Source: MPNP01 sp965215545
GTDB taxonomy: Bacteria; Pseudomonadota; Alphaproteobacteria; Rhodobacterales; Rhodobacteraceae
DNA: 64,000 nucleotides
Reading direction: 5' to 3'
Assembly (NCBI GenBank): GCA_965215545.1
Contig: OZ244066.1
Span: 2,852,001-2,916,000, forward strand
Shown: piece after piece, positions 26,916 to 36,443 of the stretch
How positions within the stretch are numbered: the stretch's first letter is position 1
Layout: each line of letters begins with the position of its first letter
Translations under genes and position numbers: made by a program
Notes under the pieces: model-generated
Told to the model about the DNA's origin: nothing
Seen by the model: the letters and a program-made list of their open reading frames with translations, nothing else
Databases searched by the model: none

Positions 26916-28002
26916 ATGATACGCTTGATCCCCCCCCCCTGAGCGACTGACACTTCTGGTCGCCGCGCTGGTGGCCCTTGTGCTGGCCCTGCCGATGGCA
27001 ACATATGCCCAGTGCCCGTCTGGATTGAGCCAGCTGAATATCACATGGTTGACCGTAACCGTGGAGCCGAACCGAGGGTCGACATACAACCCGGACACAC
27101 ACCAGTTTACGACCGACACGACAAAGCATTCGGCCACGGCTAAGGTCCGTGAAGTGATGGAGCAAATCCTTATCAGAGCGGGCTACACCGATGCCCAATT
27201 CCGTTTTGGGATGCAGGGCGAAGACGATAACCTTCTCCACCACGGCCTCATGTGGTCCGCCGGGCGTCTTCGCAATCGTCAGTTCGAGGGGCTTGGCATT
27301 CCGATCCATTTCCATAACCTGGAACCGGACACAAAGTACGCTGTGGAATTGCATGTGGAGAATGCCAATCTCCACCCTGAGCGGCACCTACAGATCCGGA
27401 CGTGTTTCCAGACGCCCGCGCCCCAGCCCTGACACGCCCGGCACCCCCCCCCGACCACTGGCCCCGAGGCCTGCACGCAGGGCGGTGTTTCGGAAACCGG
27501 GACGCAAGCATTTGCTGCCATCGGGACTCCCACAAACGACAGCCTGACACTCAACGTGTTTGAAACCAGACTGGCTAGACCATATACAGTGTATGCGGGG
27601 GTCCTGGAAGGTGGGACGGGGACTCCGCAGCAGGTAACCAATCTCGGCACATCCCGACCACTGGCGGCCCAGACCGTCAACTTCACCGGCCTGAAGAAAA
27701 ACACGCGCTACACAGCCGTTATCTACGGCGGCACTACAAACACATATTCAAATCCGCTCGGCCGCTTCTGCTTCAAGACCCGCGGCGAGTTCACCAACGC
27801 CGAGCAGAACCTGAAGCCCGACGGCACGGTCGACCTCACCAAGTTCAGCCGCACCGGCTGCTTTGCGGTGGCCCGCACCCTGCAGGACATCAACGACTGC
27901 ATGTGCAACGGCACGCGGGGTGGCACCCGGATCCTCGCCGGTGTGACCCAGAGGAGCCAGGAGATCCGGGGGCGTCGGGGCTGCCCGAATCTCACCAACT
28001 GA
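26916..28002 (+). pseudogene. Secreted two-domain protein gene interrupted at a poly-C tract (possibly phase-variable)
   Basis: An ATG with a perfect GGAGG site begins MIRLI, then ten C (26930-26939) lead straight into TGA. With one C fewer, the frame runs on through a clear signal peptide (LTLLVAALVALVLALP...YAQ) into a 150-residue domain ending RTCFQT (to 27432). After a TGA and a Pro-rich linker containing nine C (27444-27452), the same frame continues from 27433 to 28002. This second domain is built alike (NTRYTAVIYGG ... GRFCFKT) with a Cys-containing tail. The two domains look like tandem fibronectin-III-type sandwiches, a tentative reading. Function unknown; probably a surface or secreted protein. 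Confidence 0.6.
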
Positions 28003-28625
28003 GCTGTCTCGACGAGGCGGGCCGCATGGCGGTGGCATCCCGCCATGCGGCCCGCCGGGACACCGGCGGCCCCGGGCCGCCTCTGCCGGCGATGGATTGC
28101 GGCAATTGTCAAGTTGAGGCACGGCCCCTCATTTTCAGACTGACCCACTGCCCATTCCTGCCCACAAACGGCCGGCTGCACGACCACGCACACCCGCACA
28201 CGGGAGTGCGTCAATCTGTGTTGTCCAGCAGGGTGACCGGTACGCGCTGCGCGGGGTCGAGGAGCGATCGAGTGTCGTGGTCCCGACGCGGATGATGTCT
28301 GTCCCCATACCGGCCGCACAGCGCGTTGATGGTGTCCATCGGTGCCGGGCTGTCCTGTGATGGTCCGTCGTGAGCGGTAAGGGCAGGGGGCTGTGTCGGC
28401 GGGCGTCAGCTGCGCCAGGATGACCCCGGGCGCGCGCAGAGCGATACTGTCGCAATCAATGGTTTGACATCAGGCTCCAACGGCCCGACCGGGTCCCGGA
28501 TTGATTGCAAGCCGCTCCAGTTCCACGTAGGTGAACCCGGCACTCTCACAAGACGCTGTGCCACCGGCCAGCGGCTTGCGACCGCCTCGCCAACACCACG
28601 ACCGAGACAAGGGACCACCCTGACA
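28003..28625. other. Intergenic region before mrr
   Basis: About 620 bases with no convincing gene on either strand. Open frames lack motifs. The last 120 bases are open in the mrr frame, but the mrr homology starts only at the ATG at 28626. Confidence 0.4.
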
Positions 28626-29529
28626 ATGCCAATCCCTGATTTCCAAGCGCTGATGCTGCCGGTTCTCCGTGCCTATGCCGAGAGCAAGGAGCCATCCCTG
28701 GCCGCCATCCGCCAAACGGTGGCTCGTGCTGTCAAGCTGACCGAGGACGAGTTGCGGGAGACACTGCCCAGCGGGCGTCAGCTCGTCATCGTCAATCGTG
28801 TGAGCTGGTCGATAATCTACATGGAGCGGGCCGGACTCCTCCAGCGGATCCGGCGCGGTGTGTACCGGATCACCCACGATGGCCAGAGCCTGCTGGCCCG
28901 CAACCCCACACACATCAACAAGGACACACTCCGGGGGTATGCCGCCTATGTCACCTGGAAAGACACGTTGCCGGACGAAAAAGCGACCTCAACTCCAGAT
29001 CCAGACAATGCCACCACCACTCCCGAGGAAGACTTGGCGCAGGCCGCCGACAGTTTGACCCACGCCCTGCAGGCTGATCTCCTCCAGCGCATCCGCAGTG
29101 CCGGACCTGCCTTTCTCGAGCGGGTGGTTGTCGAGCTTCTGAGTGCCATGGGGTATGGCTTGGGTCACCGGTCGCACCGGCGATCACGGCATCGACGGGA
29201 CAATCCCGGAAGATGCCCTGGGGCTGGATGAAGTCTACGTGCAAGCCAAACGCTATGCAGACCGCAACAATGTCGGGGAAGGGGACCTGCGCAACTTCGC
29301 CGGCGCCATCGACGCCAAGGGCACGGTGAAGGGTGTGTTTGTCACCACATCCGACTTCACCCGTACGGCATTGGAGTACGTCGAGAAGAGTCCAAAGCGC
29401 ATTGTCCTGATCAACGGGCGCAAACTGGCCGAGCTGATGGTCAAGCACAACATCGGGGTGCGCAGGACCGCGACATACGATGTCAAGCGCATTGACGATG
29501 AGTATTTCGATGGTGACCTGTATGGGTGA
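28626..29529 (+). pseudogene. mrr: Mrr-type restriction endonuclease, frameshifted
   Basis: The first frame (28626 to about 29155) gives the N-terminal winged-helix part of Mrr: MPIPDFQALMLPVLR, then LLQRIRRGVYRIT, and ends at FLERVVVELLSAMGYG. The nuclease half continues in the +1 frame to 29529: TGRTGDHGIDG with catalytic Asp, VYVQAKRY (QxK in place of ExK, usual for Mrr) and GVFVTTSDFT. The loop expected between GYG and GRTGD is missing, so a small deletion together with a frame change broke the gene. Mrr cuts methylated DNA; this copy should be inactive unless the sequence is wrong. Confidence 0.8.
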
Positions 29530-30300
29530 TCCTCCGGGCCGGGGTCTCGCTGCGACTCGGCGGCATCGTAGAGTTTGTGCGCTCAACTCCGGCAAGGGTG
29601 AACAAAACGAATCCGGGTTGCCCTTTGCGTCAACGACCCTTATGGCGGGTTTCCGTCCAACACAGCCCTGAAGCCCAATTTCGGCCCTCTGGGAACAATG
29701 TTCGATGCTTGTCGTGCGCTCTGGGCGGGGTCGTTCGTGTGGTGGGTCTCCAGACAGGCCGTTGGGCAGGGTACGAGTCTCAAGAGGGCGATGTGCCGGT
29801 CATGTCCGTTCGGCTGCGCCTGTCCCTGTCCTTTACCGATTGCACGAACTCGACATGGCTCTTGTGGGATGCGGTGGTCAGGGAAATGTCCCGGGTCCCG
29901 ATCTTCGCGCCGATAGCCTCCATGCGCTGATACGACAAGTCCGATTGCATGGCCGCCCTGATCGAGACAGCGATGTACCGACCCAGTGCGGCCAGACCCA
30001 TAGACCGCACCGCGCAGTCACCATGTCCTGCGGCAGGCCCGTGCCTCGCCACCGCGACCAGTATATTTTTTAACATAATACTTATTATCGGATAATTTGA
30101 TATGTCTCTTCTTCAGCCGGGTCCCGCGGCAAGCATATCGGATTTCAGGAACTCGGGGCTTCCAGTAGACAGAGACGAGGCCTACAATGCAAATGCCGTT
30201 GTCTGGTGGCGTAGGTAGTGTCCCGGTTAGAATTGCCTTCAAGCCGTCCATCCGCTAGTGTATATTTCAAAACATCTCTTGACAGTCTTGCCCCTGCCTG
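29530..30300. other. Intergenic region after mrr
   Basis: About 770 bases. A minus-strand frame at 29780-30076 encodes 98 residues whose middle (RYIAVSIRAAMQSDLSYQRM) looks protein-like, but no family is recognised and there is no good ribosome-binding site. From 30060 to 30280 the sequence becomes AT-richer, then abruptly GC-rich at the start of the IS wreck. Confidence 0.35.
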
Positions 30301-30409
30301 CCACTGTGCACCCCGCCCCCCCCCGCCATGGGGGGCCAACCCATCAAGAACACCATCCAGGGCAGAGTCATCATGCCGAGATGTCCACCCACCCGACCCC
30401 ATGTCACCC

Positions 30410-30650
30410 GCACCGAGGCAGACACCGACCGCCTCGAGGCCATCGCGGCCCATCCCTCGACCCCCAGACGCATGTCTGGCGGGCCCGCATCATCCTCGCC
30501 CTCGGGGCCGGCGCCACCCTCGTGGCGGCGGTCGAGGCAGCCGGGGTCGCCCGACCCACCGCCCGGCTCTGGCAGGCCCGCGGCCTGGCCGAGGGTGTGG
30601 ATGGCCTCCTGCATGATGCCACCCGGTGGGATTGTCCCGAAGTCTGTTGA
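30410..30650 (+). pseudogene. N-terminal remnant of an IS630-type transposase
   Basis: In two frames the plus strand encodes DRLEAIAAHPSTPRR and then HVWRARIILALGAGATLVAA, ending ARLWQARGLAEGVDGLL. This is the helix-turn-helix N-terminus of IS630 transposases that share the (R)ARIILA...GVDGLLxD pattern. The frame change falls near 30470. The matching C-terminal half of such a transposase lies at 32079-32465, with a different transposase between. Confidence 0.65.
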
Positions 30651-30958
30651 AACGTTCCAACCAGGGTGGTGTTGCGTCCCCCTGAGCTTGAGGGGCTCGG
30701 GACCATCTGTCATGTGCAAGGACCCGCCACCATGGCACAATCGACCCCACCGTCCAGTCCATCTGCCACCCCATCCTGCCCATCGCCCGCCCTTGCGGCC
30801 TGCACCGAAGGACATCCACAAGAGTTTTGAACGGTTCGGCCTGACCGCCGGTCTCGAAGCCCTGGCCCCGCGGCTCTCCCCATTGGAATGAAGGATGGCA
30901 GACTTGTGCTCGAACGGCCACAGACGTCAAACGGGGCGTCTTGCCGACAGAATTTTCT

Positions 30959-30984
30959 GCCCCTCTCCCCGCGGGGAGAGGGGC
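30959..30984. repeat. Perfect 26-bp palindrome
   Basis: GCCCCTCTCCCCG is followed directly by its reverse complement. As RNA or single-stranded DNA it would form a very stable hairpin. Similar CTCTCCCCGCGGGGAGAG palindromes occur as dispersed repeats in several proteobacteria. It lies between the IS630 N-terminal remnant and the mutator-type transposase, perhaps at its boundary. Confidence 0.6.
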
Positions 30985-31039
30985 AGCTTCCGCCATTCCC
31001 CAGGATTCTCATCCTGTTTGTCGCAAATTCTCAGGTTGA

Positions 31040-32078
31040 TTGACGCGCCATAGCCCCGAGCGCCCCCGGGTGCGCAGCAAGGCCAATGGCGAGGCGATGG
31101 CTCTGCCGAGCTGGGCGGGGTGGCCACCCGCAAGTCTGGCCGGGTCGTCCGGCTGGCCGAGGCCCAGCTCCCGTCCGGCCCTGGCCGTGGGTTGGCGACG
31201 TCGACGGTATCCCGCCGCTCTGCGGCGCGCACGGAGGCCAAGGTCCAGGCGGGGATGAGCGCGGACCTGTCTGGCCTGGATCGGGTGGCCATCGCGATCG
31301 ACGGGCGGCACCGGCATGACGGACTGCTGATGATCGGGGCCAGTTGCTGATCGGGGGGTGGTGGGCATCGATGGCGCAGGCCACACGCACCCGCTCGGTC
31401 GCAGCGAGGGAGCCACCGAGAATGCCGCCACCGGGCTGCCCCCCCCGGGGGGGGGATGATCTCAGCAAGCGGGGCCTTGATCCCGCCCCACCCCGCCTCG
31501 TCATCGTCCCCGCCGCGTCATCGTCGATGGGGCCAAGGCCCGCAGTGCCGTCCTTGCCGCACCGTCGGGGCCGAGGATCCCATCCAGTGCTGTCCGATCC
31601 CCCCACCTGGTCACCTCTGGGGCCCGCACCAGCATCGACCGCCGGCCCGACCCCTTGCCGGCCGCGGTCCGGTCGGCTCTCCGGAAGCCCCGGGCACTGG
31701 ACGATCCCGCGCCGGCAGAGAGGCCGCTGCACGCCCTTGCCCGTCGCGCCGGCGACGAGGCCCCGGGCCCGGCCCGCTCCATCCCCGATCCTGTCCACCC
31801 TCCGGGGTCTCGATGCGAGCCTGACGCGGGTCCGCCCCGGGCCGGCCGGCGGACCTGCGCCCGTTGCTCGCCGGCTCCAACAGCATTGACACAAGGCCCG
31901 GTGTCGTGCGGCCGACCTGTCGGCATGTCAAACGCTGGCGCCATGCCAGGATGGGGCTGCGGTGGACGCAAGCGGGCAGGCTCGAGGCAAAGAAGAGCTT
32001 CCGGCGTCGCAATGCCGACCCGCCGCGTCCTCGCCGCAGGGCGGGCCCTCGCCCGCCACCGGCGCGGGGGTGGGCACG
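31040..32078 (+). pseudogene. Decayed mutator-type (IS256-group) transposase
   Basis: Pieces in all three plus frames line up in the right order with mutator-type transposases: MSADLSGLDRVAIAIDG (first catalytic Asp), then GIDGAGHTHPLGRSEGATENA, DGAKARSAVL (second Asp), SALRKPRALDDPAPAERPL, LLAGSNSID (the N-I/S-E region), and HVKRWRHARMGLRWTQAG with LEAKKSFRR at the end. At least four frame changes are needed. One sits in a C8G9 run near 31439-31455. The element seems to have landed inside an IS630 copy. Confidence 0.6.
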
Positions 32079-32465
32079 ATGACGGACCGCCACCGCACCG
32101 AGGATGTCTGTGCCATCCTTGATCCTGTCGCGGCCGACCTTGCTCCCGAGACGGCGGTCCATGGCCTCCTCGCCACCCGGTCGGCCCCCACGTCAGCCCG
32201 TGGCCACGCCTGGCTCGCCGACCCTCCCCCGGGATTGAACCAACTGGGGACCGTCCACGTCACCCCGACCTCGGCGTCGTGGAGGCATGCCGTCGAGGGC
32301 TTCGTCGCGCAACGGGCCCGGCAACGACGGAAGACCGCCATCGTCAACGCGCTTGACGACGGCCGGGCCGCCGTGGACGCCGATATCGAGCCCCACAACG
32401 CCCCCAACGCTCATGAGGCGCGCCATGGGGCCCGGCCCTGCCGGTGGCTGGCGGGACCCGGATGA
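32079..32465 (+). pseudogene. C-terminal remnant of an IS630-type transposase
   Basis: In one frame this encodes TDRHRTEDVCAILDPVAADL, then HVTPTSASWRHAVEGFVAQR, then IEPHNAPNA and PCRWLAGPG. It is the DDE-E C-terminal part of an IS630 transposase (TPTSASWLNxVExFF with the catalytic Glu). With the N-terminal remnant at 30410-30650 it frames the mutator-type transposase: a nested insertion. The two halves belong to the same IS630 lineage by their motifs. Confidence 0.65.
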
Positions 32466-32539
32466 CCGCGTGGCGTCCTCGCAGCGCGGGCACCGGCGGT
32501 TGGAAGAAATGGAATCATCTGTATCGAAATAACCACTAG

Positions 32540-32601
32540 CAGAATATCGACAGAAGAGTCAAGCGTTTATGATGGAAACTGGGGTTTTCTGGCAGACACT
32601 A
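32540..32601 (+). repeat. Second, truncated ISNCY-like element end (copy C)
   Basis: GAGTCAAGCGTTTATGA and the following bases match the right end of the ISNCY-like element at 34593-34647 almost base for base. This short stump ends at the same TATA as the left end of the full-length copy, so the two ends are back to back. Confidence 0.75.
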
Positions 32602-32624
32602 TATAGTGTCTGCCAGAAAACCCC
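32581..32624. repeat. 44-bp perfect palindrome made of two abutting IS ends
   Basis: Twenty-two bases (beginning GGGGTTTTCTGGCAGACACT) are followed at once by their exact reverse complement, with TA|TA at the centre. Each half equals the terminal inverted repeat of the ISNCY-like element. Confidence 0.9.
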
Positions 32625-34650
32625 GCGTTTGTCACGCCAGCGCCCTCGCTCGGCCACCCCGATCGCCCCGCCGGGTCCCCGAATCCGGTCTCTCGAGGCC
32701 CCGATCGGTCCCTTGTGATCCCCAAAGGACTCGCCGAGGCCGTTCCGGCCGAGCAGCGGCCACACCGCGCCCCTGGCGCGGTGTGTCCGCGCCGCGCGCT
32801 GCAGGCTGGCCGGGGGTCAGAGGTGCAGGCGGGCCCGGGCCCGCCGGACCGCTGGCGCTGGCGCGCCGCCCGCCGCAGCGGCTGGCGCAGCTGGGTGCGC
32901 CGCCGCCAGCCGAGACGATGGACGTTGAAGGCGAGCATCGCGAGCGCCACCCCCCCCCTCCCATGATGACCCTGGGGTCCAAGCCCGCCGCCCCATGGGC
33001 CCGGATGCGATCCATGCCCCCCCCTCTGGATGTCCGCAGTTCGGGGCCGCGACGGTGGATGCCGGACGCCACCGGCGCGTGGGCGGCCCGGAGGTTGCGG
33101 ACGGTCGCGTCTGCCTCGCGCTCCCCGGGCCGCGCGGTGGCGGTCGCCCTTGACCGGCAGGGCCGGGTTGGCGGGGCTGTGGAAGCCCCGGCCCGTCTGG
33201 CCCGAGGCCGGTCGGGACAGCGGGCCCCGGGCGTCCTCGACCCTGGGGACAGCATAGTCGACATCATGGCCCTCCCCCATGACTTGGTGATGGAGGATGA
33301 CGCCCCGGACGATGATCCCTTGGGGGTCCGCCATGACGGCGACGGGGACACCGGGCGCCCCGGGGCCAGCCCCCACCCTGAGCATCGTCTGGGCCCAACC
33401 CGATCCACCGGGTGGGCCCGGCCAGGACCGCGACGACCGTCTCGGCATGGGGGAGGGCCTCGCCCTCGCGCCGCCGGCGGCCGCTCGGGTCGATCTGGCC
33501 CACCGTGTCAGCCATGCCGATGGGCGTGGCCGAGCCTGCGGTCGATGGTGACCGGGGCGGTCGGTGCCAGGCCGGCGGCCCCCCGGTCGCCATCATCATG
33601 GGGAGCCGGCAGGCTGGCCTCGACCCGGGCGACCCGCTGGGTCGAGCGGTCCAGGTCGGCCCTGACATCCTCGGGTCGAGCGGTGCGGGTCCGGCCGACA
33701 GCGGCAAAGCGGGACTTGAGCGTCCGGGTGGGGTGCTGCCCCAGGTGGGCCGTGGGGGGCGCCAGCCGGGCCCGTCCGTGCCGTGTGGCGGCCCGGCCCC
33801 GGTCGGTCCGACCGGATGATGGGGGCGGCAGGGACCCGCAGGGCATCCCACAGCAGGTTGACATCGGTGGGGACGTGGACATCCGTCAGTGCCGATGACG
33901 AGAGGCTGGGGCCACGCAGGACCGGACGCGCCCGACCAACGGCGCGCCCGGCGTGTGTCCGGCGACCGGATCTGCCGACCGGGGGGCCGGCCGCCACCAC
34001 CCGCCCGGGACACGGCGGCCAGGCCGGCCGGGGTGCCCCGGATCCCCATCGGCGGCGGCGCTGGTGTCGACCACCGTCTGGTCCTCGGACCTGGCGTCAT
34101 CCCAGGCGTCATCCCCGTGGCCGAGGAACGCCCGGAGGGTCCTCGGCGCGCCCGCCAGTTCGCCGAGACGGTCGTCGTCGCCGTCGCGCCCCGGCTTGAT
34201 CACCCCCATCACGAGGATGCGCCACAGATCCATGCCGGGACGGCCCTGGCTGGGGTCGGTGCCCGGCAGGATCGGGTCGGCAAGGATGGCCAGGAGGCGG
34301 GCCCGGCGCGCGTCGTCGGCCCGCAGGACATCACTGGGGGGACCTTGCGGCCGAGCCGCAGGGCCGGGATGGCATCGCGGCCCGCGGGTCATCAGGGGAT
34401 CGGGGGATTGAGGGGGATGGCGGCGCTGGCCCGTCCGGATGGGATGACGATGGCGCCGAGCTGGAGCTGCGGTTGGCGGCTATGACGCATGGCAATCCTC
34501 GAAGAGTCGGCTCGGACGGGCGACACGCGGGCGTTCTGGCCCCAAGCGGGCCGGTCTGCCGCAATCTTCAGGGAGACACTCGCAGACACTCGACAGGAGA
34601 GTCAAGCGTTTATGACGGAAACTGGGGGTTTCTGGCAGGCACTATATAAT
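32602..34650 (-). mobile_element. Decayed ISNCY-like insertion sequence
   Basis: About 2.05 kb bounded by inverted ends TATAGTGTCTGCCAGAAAAC (left) and, read inwards from the right, TATAGTGCCTGCCAGAAAC. Very GC-rich inside. It contains a fragmented minus-strand transposase. A solo end of the same family is at 24778-24990 and a truncated end adjoins the left side. Confidence 0.65.
32630..34392 (-). pseudogene. Fragmented ISNCY-family transposase
   Basis: Reading leftwards in several frames, pieces appear in the order expected for the ISNCY family whose members carry LWHILVL and DLNLLWDA motifs. In order: GMDLWRILVMGVIKPGRDGDDDRL, FLGHGDDAWDD, HVPTDVNLLWDALRV, then GVPVAVMADPQGIIV with VILHHQVMGEGHDVDYAVP, GFHSPANPALPVKG, HRGPELR, and GLDPRVIMGG...LAMLAFNVHRLGWRRR at the end. 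Many frame changes make it non-functional. Confidence 0.6.
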
Positions 34651-34727
34651 CGCCCAACAAAGTTGGGCTACACCTGCCTGAGGGTGGCGCCATTGACCCC
34701 CGGCAGGCCTTGGTGTAGGGTGCCGGC

Positions 34728-34991
34728 ATGACTTCCGATCTGGATATTCACGATCTGGCCAGGCACGTGGCCGTGATGGAGAAGAGCATGGAGACACTCA
34801 AGGCAGAACAGGAAAGTGCCCTTGATCGCCTGCGGGCGGACATGGCCAACTGGAAGACCGACATGGCCAACTGGAAGACCGACATGGCCAAGCGGGACAC
34901 GGACATGGCCCGCCGGGAAACCCGGCTTGTGTTCTACATGGCCGCCATCGTCACCCTCGGATTCACGATCTTCGGCTTCGTGATCACCTGA
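34728..34991 (+). CDS. Small coiled-coil protein with C-terminal membrane helix (paralogue)
   Basis: An 87-residue paralogue of the protein at 13292-13543. Residues 1-53 are identical except Leu for Pro at position 5 (MTSDLDIHDLARHVAVMEKS and on). It has one more heptad of the NWKTDMA-type repeat (NWKTDMA twice, then KRDTDMA and RRET), and a different but equally hydrophobic tail (about 64-85). DNA similarity covers 60-70 bases upstream and about 20 downstream. It sits right beside the outer end of the ISNCY-like element. Function unknown. Confidence 0.72.
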   Translation: MTSDLDIHDLARHVAVMEKSMETLKAEQESALDRLRADMANWKTDMANWKTDMAKRDTDMARRETRLVFYMAAIVTLGFTIFGFVIT

Positions 34992-35191
34992 CGCAAGCCG
35001 TGACAGGCCCCTCGCGTGACCGATGGCACCGGCGCGCGCCCTGACCACGGCTGACAATCGCCTCACCAACGACGAACATCGGGGGATCGTCCGGCCATGG
35101 CCCACCCACCTGTCCGGTCGGATCCGGCGCGGCGTGGCTGATGGTCGCCGGCTCGACCCCGGGCCCGCAGCACTCCCTACATGTCTCATTG

Positions 35192-35219
35192 GTAACTGTT
35201 CAGGGACCTGAACAGTTAC
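35192..35219. repeat. 28-bp palindrome GTAACTGTTCAGG / CCTGAACAGTTAC
   Basis: Two 13-base perfect arms separated by GA. One arm plus the following G recurs at 48566-48579, where it marks the edge of a duplicated gene fragment. The GTAA start resembles ends of IS66-group elements, so this may be two element ends fused after internal deletion. The assignment is tentative. Confidence 0.6.
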
Positions 35220-35236
35220 GCTACGACAACATTTTA

Positions 35237-35389
35237 TGGGGCTTATATACATAAGTGATCAGATTCTGAATTTATCCCATATAATCAATGACATATACTA
35301 TCTGTACCCATTGATAGTGATTGAATCGTAAGAATCTGATTCTTATGGGCTTCATTTGATTTTTGATCACTCATGCATATAAGCCCCCA
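35237..35389. repeat. MITE-like AT-rich element with nested inverted repeats
   Basis: Outer arms of about 25 bases (GGGCTTATATACATAAGTGA on the left; its near reverse complement on the right, with G for A at two positions) enclose a perfect 10-base pair of arms, ATCAGATTCT and AGAATCTGAT, and an inner ATCAATG/CATTGAT pair. The 153-bp unit is strikingly AT-rich for this genome and has no coding capacity. It would fold into one long hairpin. Confidence 0.65.
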
Positions 35390-35750
35390 TTTTATACATA
35401 TCCCGACCATAACCCTACCAGAGAAGGCCGGCACCGGACCGCTGGCGGTCCCGTGTCTGAATGGCTTTCATGGCCGCCCAAGCCCGGTTCCGTAACCGAC
35501 GCGGAGAGTGAGTCCGTCCAGACTCCGGCGCTGGAGCGATGGTCGGCAGCCGGGAATTGTCCCCCGTCCCTCCGGTTGCACCCGGTCGGGCCAGGTGATG
35601 GCAACCGCAATCGGATCCTTGTGGACATCAAGACTCCCCAGAGATTCTGTCATCTGACATTGACCCAACCGCCTTGATGCGGCCCTCTTCAGGGCCATGC
35701 GTTGGAACCTGTCGACAGGGGCTGGACCGGGACAGGTCAATCCATGATGT

Positions 35751-36440
35751 CTAGCCGAGGGCGTAACCAACCCCACGGACAGTGCGGACCGGATCCTTGT
35801 CACCGGTCTTGCGCAACTCCTTGCGGAGCCGGCCGACATGGACATCGACGGTGCGTTGCTCGACATGGATGTTGCGTCCCCAGACACGGTCGAGCAGCTG
35901 GGATCGCGACCAGACGCGACCGGGCTGTTCAAGAAAGGTCGCCAGGAGTCGGTACTCAGTAGGTCCGAGCATCAAGGGTGTGCCATTGCGATAGGCCCGG
36001 TGTTGGGTGGATTCCATGACGATGTCCTCGAACGTAACCCGCAGGCCCGCCTCGGTGGGTCGGGTTCGCCGCAACTGGACCTTGAGACGGGCCAGCAACT
36101 CGGTGATGGAATATGGCTTGACCATGTAATCATCAGCACCACTTTCGAGCCCGAGGATGCGGTCAGTCTCATCCTCCCGCGCCGAGACCATGATGACGGG
36201 GATGGTCTGGCAGTCCTTGGAAGCACGGATCATGCGACAGAGATCAATGCCAGAGAGTTCCGGGATCATCCAGTCAAGCAGGATGATGTCGGGCATCTCG
36301 GTGGTGATGGTCAGCCAGGCCTCCTTGCCATTGGTGGCCGTAGTAACGGCATACCCTGCCCGACCGACATTGTACTCAAGCAACTGGAGGTGGGCCGGAT
36401 CGTCCTCGACAATCAGGACCAGCGGGAGGACATCTTTCAT
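35751..36440 (-). CDS. phoB: Phosphate regulon response regulator PhoB
   Basis: A 229-residue OmpR-type regulator. The receiver domain has acidic pocket EDD near residue 12, phospho-acceptor Asp in IILLDWMIP (about 56), and KPYSITELLARL (switch Lys). The winged-helix domain carries LGPTEYRLLATFLEQPGRVWSR and the recognition helix RTVDVHVGRLRKEL. It activates phosphate-starvation genes when phosphorylated by PhoR. It is the third gene after pstB and phoU, with 3 bases between phoU and phoB. Confidence 0.94.
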   Translation of the reverse strand: MKDVLPLVLIVEDDPAHLQLLEYNVGRAGYAVTTATNGKEAWLTITTEMPDIILLDWMIPELSGIDLCRMIRASKDCQTIPVIMVSAREDETDRILGLESGADDYMVKPYSITELLARLKVQLRRTRPTEAGLRVTFEDIVMESTQHRAYRNGTPLMLGPTEYRLLATFLEQPGRVWSRSQLLDRVWGRNIHVEQRTVDVHVGRLRKELRKTGDKDPVRTVRGVGYALG

Positions 36441-36443
36441 GGT

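Larger units (their letters stand above)
34992..35750. other. Intergenic region with two palindromic elements
   Basis: About 760 bases between the coiled-coil gene and phoB. It holds a 28-bp palindrome and a 153-bp AT-rich hairpin element (listed separately). The right part, 35400-35750, is GC-rich with no recognised gene and includes the region downstream of phoB. Confidence 0.5.

Noticed and set aside
29780..30076. Minus-strand 98-codon frame as a real gene
   Set aside because: Partly protein-like, but no family, no ribosome-binding site, and surrounded by decayed sequence; left as a note.
32606..33898. Plus-strand frame of 430 codons in the GC-rich IS region
   Set aside because: Arg/Pro/Gly/Ala-rich with no motif; the opposite strand contains ordered fragments of an ISNCY-like transposase.
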